48,087 nt of DNA from Roseomonas sp. 18066. Lineage in GTDB: Bacteria > Pseudomonadota > Alphaproteobacteria > Acetobacterales > Acetobacteraceae. The first letter of the stretch is position 1; every line of letters starts with the position of its first letter. This document shows, piece after piece, positions 23,275 through 31,136 of this stretch. Made by a program: the position numbers and the translations under genes. The notes beneath the pieces were generated by a model. That model saw only the letters and a list, made by a program, of their open reading frames with translations. It did not search any database and was not told the DNA's origin. The stretch lies in assembly GCF_902706185.1 (NCBI RefSeq), contig NZ_CACSJM010000026.1, forward strand, positions 1-48,087. Reading direction: 5' to 3'.

Positions 23275-25566
23275 CTAGTCGAGCTTCGGCTTCCAGCCCA
23301 GCAGACGTAAAGCATTCAGCGTCACCAGCACCGTGGCGCCGGTATCGGCCAGGATCGCCAGCCACAGCCCGGTCGTGCCCGTCAGCGTGGTCGCGACGAA
23401 GAACAGCTTCAGCCCCACGGCCACCGCGACATTCTGCTTCACGTTGCGCAGCGTGGCGCGGGACAGCGCCACCAGCTCGGCGACGCCGGTGACCCGCTGC
23501 TGCAGCAGGGCGGCGTCCGCCGCCTCCAGCGCCACGTCGGTGCCGCCGCCCATGGCGACGCCGACACTGGCGGCGGCCAGCGCCGGAGCGTCGTTGATGC
23601 CGTCGCCCACCATCACCACCGGGCCGCGCGCCTTCAGCGCCTCGATCTCGCGCAGCTTGTCGGCCGGCAGCAGCCCGGCCTTGACCTCCAGCCCGAGGCC
23701 GGCCGCGATGGCGCCGCCGGTGCGCGGATTGTCGCCGGTCAGCATCACCGCGCCGATCCCCTGCCGGGCCAGCGCCGCGATGCCGGCCGCCGCATCCGGC
23801 CGCGGCTCGTCGCGGATCGCCAGGATGCCCAGGACAGCGCGGGCGGCGGTCAGCACCACCACCGTCTTGCCCTCGGCCTCCAGCGCCTCGATCGCGGAGG
23901 CCAGGGACGGCGGCAGCGCCGCGCCGCTCTCGGCCGCCCAGCCGGGGCTGCCCAGCCCGATCCGCTGCCCCTCGATAGTGGCGGCCACCGCCTTGCCGGG
24001 GATGGCAGCCGCCGCCCGGGCCGGCGGCACGGCGATGCCGCGCGCCGCGGCCTCGGCCAGCACGGCGCGGGCCAGCGGATGGCTCGACCCCGCCTCGACG
24101 CCGGCGGCCAGGCGCAGCACCTCGGCCTCCGTGCTGCCCTCGACGGCGCGCAGGTCGGTGACCCGCGGCTGGCCGGCGGTCAGCGTGCCGGTCTTGTCGA
24201 AGGCGATGGTCTTGGCTGCCCCCAGCGCCTCCAGCGCGGCGCCGCCCTTGACCAGCAGCCCGCGCCGGGCGCCGGCCGACAGCCCCGAGGCCATCGCCGC
24301 CGGCACCGAGATCACCAGCGCGCAGGGGCAGGCCACCAGCAGCAGCGCCAGCCCGCGATACAGCCAGGTGCCCCAGTCGCCCCCCGCCACCAGAGGCGGC
24401 ACCACGATCACCAGCGCCGAGACCGCCATGGCCGCCGGCGTCCAGATCTCGGCGAAGCGCTCGATGAAGCGCTGCGCCGTGCCGCGCGAGGCGGTGGCCT
24501 CCGCCACCATCCGGGCGATGCGGGCCAGCGTGCTGTCCTCGCCGGCGCGGGTGACGGTGACGGTCAGCACGGCTTCCGCATTGATGCTGCCGGCCACCAC
24601 CGGCGCGCCCGGGCCGCGCGGGACGGGGATGGATTCGCCTGTCACCGGGCTTTCATCCAGCGACGAACTTCCTTCCGTGATCTCGCCGTCGCAGGGCACC
24701 CGCTCGCCGGGGCGGACCAGCACGCGGTCGCCGACGCGCAAGGCCTCGGCCGGCACGCTTTCGGCGACGCCGGACGCGCCGATGCGCTGCGCCGTGCGCG
24801 GCATCATCGATACCAGCGCGCGGATGCCGGCCCGCGCCCGGCCGGCCGCGACCCCCTCCAGCAGCTCGCCCAGCGCGAAGAGGAAGACGACCAGCGCCGC
24901 CTCCTCGGCCGCGCCGATCACCGCGGCGCCGAGGGCGGCCACCACCATCAGCGTCTCGATGCTGAAGGGGCTGCCCGCCCGGGCGAGCGCAAAGGCCCGC
25001 CGGCCGAAGGGCACCAGCGCCACCAGCGTCGCCGCCAGGTACAGCGCATAGCCGGCGGACGGCCAGATCTGCGCCGCCCCCCAGGCCAGCGCCACCAGGC
25101 CGCCCAGCAGGAAGACCAGCCGGGCCCGCGCGGTCGCATGCCAGGGCCGGTCGGCATCGCCGGGGGCAGCGTGGTCATGGCCATGCGCGGCGGGGGCCTC
25201 GGCATGGTCATGGTCGTGGTCGTGATGGCCGCCGCAGGCCGAATGGTCGTGGTCGTGCCCGTGGTCGTGGTGATGCCCGCCACACTGCGAGTGGTCGTGG
25301 TCATGACCGTGGCTATGCGCCCGCCGCGGCGCCGGGGCCGGCGCCCCTTCCAGCCGCGTCACGCCATAGCCCAGCGACGTCACCTGCCGCTGCACCGCCT
25401 CGGCCGCCGAGCCCTCGGCCAGCCGCGCCGTCAGCCGCTCGGCCATCAGGTTGACCTCGACCTCGGACACGCCGGGCAGCCGCTCCACCGCCCGGGTCAC
25501 CTTGGCGACGCAGGCGGCGCAATCCATCCCCGCCACCCGCCAGGCCGTCTTGCCCTCGCTGTTCAT
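23275..25566 (-). CDS. zntA: Zn/Cd/Pb-exporting P1B-type ATPase with histidine-rich linker
   Basis: A 763-residue inner-membrane heavy-metal pump. The N-terminal HMA domain has GMDCAAC (residues 13-19). A long His-rich linker (about 83-131) contains two copies of an HDHDHSxCGGHH motif. Eight membrane helices follow, with the metal-binding CPC (VACPCALVIS), the phosphorylation site DKTGT, SSHPLA and the hinge GDGIND. The CPC and the HMA type point to Zn2+, Cd2+ or Pb2+ rather than Cu+. A MerR-type promoter with a 19-bp spacer lies 30-60 bp upstream, so the gene should be metal-induced. A likely regulator is the orphan MerR gene at 30639-31097. The start follows a purine-rich GGCGGAGCGG. Confidence 0.94.
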   Translation of the reverse strand: MNSEGKTAWRVAGMDCAACVAKVTRAVERLPGVSEVEVNLMAERLTARLAEGSAAEAVQRQVTSLGYGVTRLEGAPAPAPRRAHSHGHDHDHSQCGGHHHDHGHDHDHSACGGHHDHDHDHAEAPAAHGHDHAAPGDADRPWHATARARLVFLLGGLVALAWGAAQIWPSAGYALYLAATLVALVPFGRRAFALARAGSPFSIETLMVVAALGAAVIGAAEEAALVVFLFALGELLEGVAAGRARAGIRALVSMMPRTAQRIGASGVAESVPAEALRVGDRVLVRPGERVPCDGEITEGSSSLDESPVTGESIPVPRGPGAPVVAGSINAEAVLTVTVTRAGEDSTLARIARMVAEATASRGTAQRFIERFAEIWTPAAMAVSALVIVVPPLVAGGDWGTWLYRGLALLLVACPCALVISVPAAMASGLSAGARRGLLVKGGAALEALGAAKTIAFDKTGTLTAGQPRVTDLRAVEGSTEAEVLRLAAGVEAGSSHPLARAVLAEAAARGIAVPPARAAAAIPGKAVAATIEGQRIGLGSPGWAAESGAALPPSLASAIEALEAEGKTVVVLTAARAVLGILAIRDEPRPDAAAGIAALARQGIGAVMLTGDNPRTGGAIAAGLGLEVKAGLLPADKLREIEALKARGPVVMVGDGINDAPALAAASVGVAMGGGTDVALEAADAALLQQRVTGVAELVALSRATLRNVKQNVAVAVGLKLFFVATTLTGTTGLWLAILADTGATVLVTLNALRLLGWKPKLD

Positions 25567-25595
25567 CCTGCCGCTCCGCCTGCTATGCGGCCCGG

Positions 25596-25626
25596 GATAT
25601 GCATCCTCTAGTCACTGGAGGTTCAA
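25596..25626 (-). promoter_or_regulatory. MerR-type (ZntR/CadR/PbrR-like) promoter-operator of the P-type ATPase
   Basis: On the minus strand, -35 TTGAAC (25626-25621) and a -10-like CATATC (25601-25596) are separated by 19 bp, longer than a normal promoter. The spacer contains the dyad CCTC-C-AGT-G-ACT-A-GAGG (25605-25621). This long-spacer dyad is the layout that MerR-family metal sensors activate by DNA distortion. The predicted transcription start leaves a short leader before the ATG at 25566. Confidence 0.72.
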
Positions 25627-25730
25627 GGGGGAAAATGCTGCGGGCAGAAATCGCGTGGACCTCGCGCAACCGTTGCAGCGACGCCCGCATTGCATCCAAG
25701 GAAACAAATTGCGCTGGGGGAAAATCCGCC

Positions 25731-25946
25731 ATGCCCGCCGATGCCGAGGACAGGATCGCCCGCGACGCCCTGGCCGCCCTGGTGGAGGCCATCGACGACC
25801 TGGTCGCCGACGGCGCCATGGCCGCGCAGCTGGCGCCGGGCCTGCTGCAGCGGACCATCGCCCACCTGCCGCCGCATCCGCGCAGCCTGCTGGCCCGCGC
25901 CGCCCGCGACTTCCCCCATCTGCAGCGGAGCCAGATTGCGCCCTGA
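25731..25946 (+). CDS. Small unknown protein, 71 residues
   Basis: A short acidic, helix-rich protein (MPADAEDRIARDAL...; EAIDDLVADG; later HPRSLLARAARDFP). It is preceded by GGGGGA about nine bases before the ATG. Codon usage is like that of the surrounding genes. I do not recognise a family. It is followed 46 bp later by the VOC gene on the same strand, so the two may be co-transcribed. The frame also runs 44 codons upstream, but that part overlaps the ATPase promoter and is unlikely to be translated. Confidence 0.55.
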   Translation: MPADAEDRIARDALAALVEAIDDLVADGAMAAQLAPGLLQRTIAHLPPHPRSLLARAARDFPHLQRSQIAP

Positions 25947-25992
25947 CCGCGCCTCTGCTTCTGTCGCTCTCGCTTCAGGAGAGGAACAGAGC

Positions 25993-26373
25993 ATGCGCGC
26001 CTATCGCTACGACCACCTGCACCTGCGCAGCCCGGACCCGGAAAAGGCCGCGGCCTTCTACACCGGCCTGCTGGGCGCCGCCGAGAAAGGCCGCCTCGAC
26101 AACAACGGCGCGCTGCGCATCATCCTCGACCTCGGCGGCGTCACCATCTTCGTCGAGCAGGTTCCTGGCACGACCCCCGTGCCGCCGCCGGCGCCCTTCG
26201 TCGGCATCGAGCATATCGGCCTGGTGGTGGACGACATCGCGGGCGCCATCGAGGAGCTGCGCGGCCAGGGCGTCGCCATCCTCGCCGAGCCGAAGCAGAT
26301 CAAGCCCGGCCTGAGCATCGCCTTCATCGGCGGGCCGGACGGGGTGCGCATCGAGCTGCTCGAGCGGAAGTAA
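25993..26373 (+). CDS. VOC-superfamily (glyoxalase/dioxygenase-like) protein
   Basis: A 126-residue single-VOC-domain protein with the beta-alpha-beta-beta-beta fold repeated twice. Candidate metal ligands are His in YDHLHL (residues 7-9), Glu in IFVEQ, His in IEHIGL and Glu near the C-terminus (IELLE). Members isomerise, cleave or bind small aldehydes and antibiotics; the reaction here is unknown. The ATG follows AGGAGAGGA by a good distance. The stop is eight bases before hairpin element copy 2, which is placed to act as its terminator. It converges on the amidase gene of the rutA operon. Confidence 0.85.
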   Translation: MRAYRYDHLHLRSPDPEKAAAFYTGLLGAAEKGRLDNNGALRIILDLGGVTIFVEQVPGTTPVPPPAPFVGIEHIGLVVDDIAGAIEELRGQGVAILAEPKQIKPGLSIAFIGGPDGVRIELLERK

Positions 26374-26380
26374 GAAAGCA

Positions 26381-26419
26381 GCGGGGGGAGGTATCCCCCC
26401 GCGCCCCCTTCTATTTTTG
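26381..26419 (+). repeat. Hairpin-plus-tail dispersed element, copy 2
   Basis: GCGGGGGGA (26381-26389), loop GGTA and TCCCCCCGC (26394-26402) form a perfect stem. The conserved tail CCCCCTTCTATTTTTG follows (26404-26419). It sits between two convergent genes: just after the VOC stop, with the amidase stop codon TAG (26413-26411) inside the tail. Symmetric A-rich and T-rich flanks fit a bidirectional terminator. Confidence 0.87.
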
Positions 26420-27814
26420 CTCCCAAGGGGCAGCAAAGGCGGGGAGCGAGCGCTCCCAGGAACGGGCGGCGCGCAGCAGCAATCGCTCGTCGAACATACG
26501 GCCCACCAGCTGCAACGACGTCGGCAGGCCGCGCGTCGAAACGCCTGACATCATCGCCAACGCCGGATGCCCCGTCACATTGAACGGCGCGCGAGCATGC
26601 ATCGGATAAGTCCGCGCCACCTCCGCCGCATCGTCGATCCGCGCCGGCAGCGTCAAGGAACTGGCGCAGAGCAGCAGGTCAAATTCGGAAAGCGCGGCCT
26701 CCACCGCCGCGGTCATCCGACGCCGCAGCCGCATCGCCTGCAGCAGGTCCGCCGCCGTCAGGAAGCCGCCCACCAGCAGCGCATTCCGCGTCAGCCCGGC
26801 ATAATCCATCGGCCGCGCCGACAGCCAGGCCTGGTGGATGGCGAAGGCCTCGGCCGTCAGGATGGTGCGGTTCACCGCGGCGAAGTCGTTCAGCGACGGC
26901 AGCGTCACATCCCGCACCACCGCCCCCATGGCGGCGAAGCCAGCCGCCGCCGCATCCAGCGCCGCCGCCACCTCCGGGTCGGTGCCGGCCATGTCGCGCT
27001 CGTGGAAATGCCGGACATAGCCGATGCGCAGCCCCGCGACGCCGCCCTCCAGACCCGCGACCGGATCGGCCCAGCCCGAGACCCGCGCGCTGCCCGGATC
27101 ATCGCCGTCATGCCCGGCCAGCGTCGCGGTCAGCGCGGCCACGTCGGCGACGCTGCGCGCCATCGGCCCGACATGGTCCAGCGTCCAGGACAGCGGGAAA
27201 ACGCCGGTGCGCGGCAGCAGCCCGTAGCTCGGCTTCAGCCCCACCACCCCGCAGGCGCTGGCCGGGTTGCGCGTCGAGCCCCCGGTGTCGCTGCCCAGCG
27301 CCAACGGGAAAAAGCCCGCCGCCAGCCCGGCGCCCGAGCCCGAGGACGACCCGCCCGGATGGTGGTCCAGGTTCCAGGGATTGCGCGCCGGCGGAAACGG
27401 CAGGTCGAAGCACGGCCCGCCGAGCGCGAATTCATGCGTCGCCACCTTCCCCATCAAGATGGCCCCTGCCCCGCGCAGCCGCGCCACCACCGTGGCGTCG
27501 CGCTCGGCGCGGTGGTCGAGCCGGATCTTCGAATGGCAGGTGGTCGGCTGGCCGGCGACGTCGATGATGTCCTTCAGCCCCACGGGGACGCCATGCAGCG
27601 GGCCGCGCAGCCCGCCGGCGGCGATCTCCTGCGTCGCCAGCACGGCGGCGGCCTGGGCGCCCTCGGCATCCAGCCGGATGAAGGCATTCACCGTCGGGTC
27701 CAGCGCCGCGATGCGGGCCAGCAGCGCCTCGACAACATCGACGGGGGTGAAGCGGCCGGCAGCATAGCCCGCCTGGAGCTCCGCGGCCGAGAGCGCGTGC
27801 AGCGGTGCGCTCAC
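26411..27814 (-). CDS. Amidase-signature hydrolase (AtzE/GatA-like)
   Basis: A 467-residue amidase-signature enzyme. The catalytic triad is Lys81 (GVPVGLKDI), the cis-Ser Ser156 in HHPGGSSSG, and the nucleophile Ser180 in GSDTGGSTRNPA. The spacings are exactly those of GatA (75 and 24 residues). The GTG at 27814 is chosen because it gives a GTGA overlap with the stop of the small AtzG-like gene; the upstream open frame is not family sequence. It is the third gene of a rutA operon, so it may hydrolyse the ring-opened ureido/amide product made by RutA. This is inferred. A tRNA amidotransferase role is unlikely, because no GatB/GatC is present. The TAG stop lies inside hairpin element copy 2. 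Confidence 0.9.
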   Translation of the reverse strand: MSAPLHALSAAELQAGYAAGRFTPVDVVEALLARIAALDPTVNAFIRLDAEGAQAAAVLATQEIAAGGLRGPLHGVPVGLKDIIDVAGQPTTCHSKIRLDHRAERDATVVARLRGAGAILMGKVATHEFALGGPCFDLPFPPARNPWNLDHHPGGSSSGSGAGLAAGFFPLALGSDTGGSTRNPASACGVVGLKPSYGLLPRTGVFPLSWTLDHVGPMARSVADVAALTATLAGHDGDDPGSARVSGWADPVAGLEGGVAGLRIGYVRHFHERDMAGTDPEVAAALDAAAAGFAAMGAVVRDVTLPSLNDFAAVNRTILTAEAFAIHQAWLSARPMDYAGLTRNALLVGGFLTAADLLQAMRLRRRMTAAVEAALSEFDLLLCASSLTLPARIDDAAEVARTYPMHARAPFNVTGHPALAMMSGVSTRGLPTSLQLVGRMFDERLLLRAARSWERSLPAFAAPWEQK

Positions 27815-28026
27815 CGGCCGGCTCCCACCACGCGGGACGGGTCGGGCTCCAGCGCCGGCGGCAGGGGTTCGGCCAGGCTGGCGCGCAGCTCGGCCGCCTT
27901 CTTCGCCGCCTGGCGCAGCAGCTCTGGGTGGCTCTGCCACAGCGACGACAGGCCCGCCGCCTCCGCCATCGCCTTCACGCCCGCATCCTCGCTCATCGCA
28001 TCATCCCCTCGGTCGGACAGCATCAT
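27811..28026 (-). CDS. Small AtzG-like (DUF4089-type) amidase partner
   Basis: A 71-residue protein. Its layout, a short helix ([13 protein letters not shown]), a second helix ([17 protein letters not shown]) and then [10 protein letters not shown], is like the AtzG/GatC-type subunits that accompany AtzE amidases. The match is by pattern, not strong sequence identity. The ATG at 28026 overlaps the rutA stop (ATGA) and its own stop overlaps the amidase GTG (GTGA), so all three genes are translationally chained. An alternative start at 27996, after GAGGGG, would give 61 residues. The chaining supports a complex with the amidase. Confidence 0.65.
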   Translation of the reverse strand: MMLSDRGDDAMSEDAGVKAMAEAAGLSSLWQSHPELLRQAAKKAAELRASLAEPLPPALEPDPSRVVGAGR

Positions 28027-29093
28027 GCCGCCATCGCGCGGCAGGTCATCAGCGGCTGGATGCGCTCGCCGAACTGGTCCATGCCGACCAGGAAATCGTC
28101 GAAGGTCAGCATGACGCCCTGCAGCCCCTCGATCGCCGCGCATTCGTCCAGCAGCCGGGCCACCGTGGCATAGGATCCGATCAGCCGCAGCATGGCGGTG
28201 GGCTGCTTGCGGCCCTCGTTGAGGAAGCGGCCGACGGTCGAGCCCGCCTCGGCCTTCACATCGGCCGCCGCCTGGGCGTCGCGCCAGGCCAGGGCCTCGA
28301 GGTCGGTGCCCTCCTGGTAGCGCGCCCATTTGGCCATCGCCGCCGCGTCGGTCTCGTCGGCGATGATCATCAGCAGGGCCAGCGCGCCCACCTGCCGCCC
28401 GCTCTCGGCGCAGCTTTCCTTCAGCCGCGCCACATGCGGCGCCAGGCTCTGCGGGGTGTTGATGCCGAAGCCGCTGATGAAGTTGTAGTCGGCATGTTCG
28501 GCGGCGAAGCGCATGCCGCGGCCGCTCTGCCCGGCGGCGATGATCTGCATCGGCGCCGAGGGAAGCGGCTGCAGCCGGCAATCCTCCATGCGGAAGAAAT
28601 CGCCCTGGAAATCGGATTTCCCGTCGTTCCAGAGCTCGCGCATCACCTGGACATATTCTTCGCAGAACTCGTAGCGGCGGGCGAAATGCGCGGCGCCGGG
28701 CCAGAGCCCCATCTGCTCGTATTCCGCCTTCTGCCAGCCGGAGACGACATTCACCCCGAAGCGCCCGGGCGCGATGCTGTCGATGGTCACCGCCATGCGC
28801 GCCACGATCGCCGGCGGCAGGGTCAGCACGGCGACCGACGCGAACAGCTTGATCCGTGTCGTCACCGCGGCGAGGCCCGCCATCAGGGTGAAGGATTCCA
28901 GGTTCTCGTCCCAGAAGCGGCTCTCCCCGCCATAGCCGCGCAGCTTGATCATCGAGAGGGCGAAGTCGAAGCCATGCCGCTCGGCCTTTTCCGCCACGGC
29001 GCGGTTGAGGGCGAAGCTCGGCGCGTATTGCGGCGAGGTGGTGGAGATCAGCCAGCCATTGTTGCCGATGGGGAGAAACACGCCGACCTGCAT
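28023..29093 (-). CDS. rutA: RutA-like pyrimidine monooxygenase
   Basis: A 356-residue flavin-dependent bacterial-luciferase-like monooxygenase. The sequence matches RutA closely from its first residues: [51 protein letters not shown], and the C-terminal [12 protein letters not shown]...FGERIQPLM. RutA opens the uracil/thymine ring between N3 and C4 to give ureidoacrylate, using reduced FMN. The start MQVGVF at 29093 follows AAGGGCGAGG; the upstream frame is Arg-rich and not part of the family. The usual neighbours rutB-G are absent. Instead an AtzG-like protein and an amidase follow in the same operon. The flavin reductase RutF is not in the window. Confidence 0.9.
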   Translation of the reverse strand: MQVGVFLPIGNNGWLISTTSPQYAPSFALNRAVAEKAERHGFDFALSMIKLRGYGGESRFWDENLESFTLMAGLAAVTTRIKLFASVAVLTLPPAIVARMAVTIDSIAPGRFGVNVVSGWQKAEYEQMGLWPGAAHFARRYEFCEEYVQVMRELWNDGKSDFQGDFFRMEDCRLQPLPSAPMQIIAAGQSGRGMRFAAEHADYNFISGFGINTPQSLAPHVARLKESCAESGRQVGALALLMIIADETDAAAMAKWARYQEGTDLEALAWRDAQAAADVKAEAGSTVGRFLNEGRKQPTAMLRLIGSYATVARLLDECAAIEGLQGVMLTFDDFLVGMDQFGERIQPLMTCRAMAA

Positions 29094-29397
29094 CCGCCTC
29101 GCCCTTCTGGTTGCGGCCCGGATGCTCGGCCGCCGCGCCGGGCGGCGCAATCGCAGCGCCTTCTGCCGAGGCGGTGGGCAGGAAGCCCAGGATCGAGGCG
29201 CTCACGCTGCCTTGGCTTGGTTGCGCTGCAGCACAGCGATCCGCCGGAACTAGGAAGCCGTTTCAGCCAGTGGAATGCCTCGCCGGTGGGCATCGCCCCG
29301 TACCGGCCTGCGAGTCGCAGGCTTATTCGGAATATTGTTGGTCATTCCATATTCGGAATCTAATCTCCGCCCCAACCAAGAATAGGGAGGGTTTGGA
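29094..29397. promoter_or_regulatory. Divergent intergenic region with duplicated palindrome
   Basis: This 304-bp region separates rutA from the divergent binding-protein gene. Two identical 9-bp palindromes ATTCGGAAT (29325-29333 and 29351-29359) lie 26 bp apart, start to start. They are in an AT-rich patch 39-73 bp before the ATG of the binding protein. They look like paired operator half-sites of an unidentified regulator. The rest of the region is GC-rich without visible signals. Confidence 0.5.
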
Positions 29398-30642
29398 ATG
29401 ACCAGGAAACACGGGCTGTCGCGCCGCGCGCTGCTGGCGGCATCGCTGCCGGCGGGGGCGGTCTTCGCGCGGCATGGCAACGCGCAAGCCGCGCCGGTGA
29501 TCCGCATCGGCGTGCTGACCGACATGTCGGGCGCCTATCGCGACACCGGCGGGCCGACCTCGCTGGCCTGCGCGCAGCAGGCGCTGGAGGATTTCCGGCC
29601 CGCCGAGCGGGGCCTCAATGTCGAGATCGTCGCCGCCGACCACCAGCAGAAGGCCGATGTCGGCGCCGCCACCGCCCGGCGCTGGTTCGACCTGGACCAG
29701 GTCGACGTCATCGTCGAGGTCAACAACAGCGCGGTGGCCCTGGCCGTTGCCAGCGTGGCGCAGGAAAAGAACCGTATCCACCTGAACACCGGCGCGGTGT
29801 CGTCCGACCTGACCGGGCGGGGCTGCAATCCGAACCTGCTGCATTGGACCAGCGACAGCTGGATGTGCGCCAATGCCGTCGCGCCGCATGTGGTGAAGAG
29901 CGGCGGCAAGGACTGGTATTTCATCGCCCCCGACTATGCCTTCGGCCATTCGCTGCAGCGCGACACGGCGCGGATGGTGGAATTGTCGGGCGGCCAGGTG
30001 CTGGGGCGGACCTTCTATCCGTTTCCCTCGACCACCGACTTCTCCTCCTATCTGCTGCAGGCGGTGCGCAGCGGGGCGAAGGTGCTGGGTTTCGCCAATG
30101 GCGCGGGGGACCTGCAGAACTCGCTGAAGCAGGCGCATGAATTCGGCATCCGCCAGCGCGGGCTACGGCTGACCAGCCTGGTCACCTTCATCACCGATAT
30201 CCATTCGGTGGGGCTGGAGATCACCCAGGATCTTCTGCTCACCGAGAGCTTCTACTGGGACCTGAACGACCGCACCCGCGGCTTCACGAAACGCCTGCTG
30301 CCGAAGACGCCGCGGAACTATCCGAACCAGGAGCATGCCGCGACCTATTCCGGGGTGCTGCATTACCTGAAGGCGGTGGCGGCCATCGGGGCGGTGGCGG
30401 CCAAGGCCTCAGGGCGCGACACGATCGCCGCGATGCGGCGGCTGCCGACGGATGACGACTGCTTCGGGCCCGGGGCGCTGCGGGAGGATGGGCGGAAGAT
30501 CCACCCCACCCACCTGTTCACGGTGAAGAAGCCGGGCGAGAGCAAGGGGGCCTGGGATTACTACACGCCGGTCGGCAGCATCGCCGCCGAGCAGGCGTTC
30601 CGGCCGATCAGCGAGGGGGGCTGTCCGTTGTTCGCCCGTTAG
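29398..30642 (+). CDS. ABC-transporter substrate-binding protein, LivK/branched-chain amino acid/amide type
   Basis: A 414-residue periplasmic binding protein. The Tat-like signal peptide contains SRRALLAASLPAG and ends near NAQA. The type I periplasmic-binding fold follows, starting IRIGVLTDMSGAYRD. This subfamily binds branched-chain amino acids, urea, amides or aromatic acids. The gene is divergent from the rutA operon, so it may deliver the substrate of that pathway; this is inferred. No permease or ATPase genes follow. Its TAG stop overlaps the convergent MerR stop by four bases (30639-30642). Confidence 0.9.
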   Translation: MTRKHGLSRRALLAASLPAGAVFARHGNAQAAPVIRIGVLTDMSGAYRDTGGPTSLACAQQALEDFRPAERGLNVEIVAADHQQKADVGAATARRWFDLDQVDVIVEVNNSAVALAVASVAQEKNRIHLNTGAVSSDLTGRGCNPNLLHWTSDSWMCANAVAPHVVKSGGKDWYFIAPDYAFGHSLQRDTARMVELSGGQVLGRTFYPFPSTTDFSSYLLQAVRSGAKVLGFANGAGDLQNSLKQAHEFGIRQRGLRLTSLVTFITDIHSVGLEITQDLLLTESFYWDLNDRTRGFTKRLLPKTPRNYPNQEHAATYSGVLHYLKAVAAIGAVAAKASGRDTIAAMRRLPTDDDCFGPGALREDGRKIHPTHLFTVKKPGESKGAWDYYTPVGSIAAEQAFRPISEGGCPLFAR

Positions 30643-31097
30643 TCGAGGCCGTGTGGCGCCGCGGCGTGGCTGTGGTCCAGGCAATGGCCGTGGTCGAAAT
30701 CAGCGAGGGTTTCGAGGATGCGGCAGTCGCGGGCGGTGCCGCCCTGGCAGTTTTCCGCCATTTCGGTCAGCTCGGCGCGCAGCGCGGTCAGGCGGCGCAG
30801 GCGGGAATCGACCTCGGCGATCTGGGCGGTGGCGATGGCATGGGCGGTGGCGCAGTCGTCGGCCGGGTGCTCGACCAGGCCGAGCAGGGAGCGGATGGCC
30901 GGCATGGCGAAGCCGAGCTCGCGGGCGTGGCGGATGAAGCCCAGGCGGCGGAGGTGGTCCTGGGCGTAGACCCGGTGGCCGCCTTCGCTGCGGAGCGGCG
31001 CGGGCAGGAGCTTTTCCTGTTCGTACCAGCGGATGGTGGTGGGTTTGACGCCCGTCCGCCGGGCCAGTTCGCCGATGCTGAGCTGCATGCGGCTCAT
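30639..31097 (-). CDS. MerR-family metal-responsive regulator
   Basis: A 152-residue MerR protein. The N-terminal winged helix has SIGELARRTGVKPTTIRWYE, a short loop, and HRVYAQDHLRRLGFIRHARELGF. A long dimerisation helix follows. Candidate metal ligands are the Cys in ADDCATAHAIA and a C-terminal ENCQG...RDCRILE...HGHCLDHSH cluster, consistent with Zn/Cd/Pb sensors. The ATG at 31097 is chosen because AAGG precedes it by about ten bases; 31088 is also possible. No metal gene is adjacent. The best target in the window is the MerR-type promoter of the P-type ATPase at 25596-25626. Hairpin element copy 3 separates it from hyuA. Confidence 0.88.
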   Translation of the reverse strand: MSRMQLSIGELARRTGVKPTTIRWYEQEKLLPAPLRSEGGHRVYAQDHLRRLGFIRHARELGFAMPAIRSLLGLVEHPADDCATAHAIATAQIAEVDSRLRRLTALRAELTEMAENCQGGTARDCRILETLADFDHGHCLDHSHAAAPHGLD

Positions 31098-31136
31098 ATG
31101 GCGGGCGCCTTGGGCAGTTGCCACCTTTCTTTCCGA

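Noticed and set aside
26411..27814. GatA subunit of tRNA amidotransferase
   Set aside because: No GatB or GatC genes are present. The operon context with rutA and an AtzG-like gene fits a catabolic amidase.
29338..29344. TTGGTCA, half of the RutR consensus, before the LivK-type receptor
   Set aside because: The second half-site (TGACCA at the right distance) is missing, so one 7-bp match is not evidence for RutR control.
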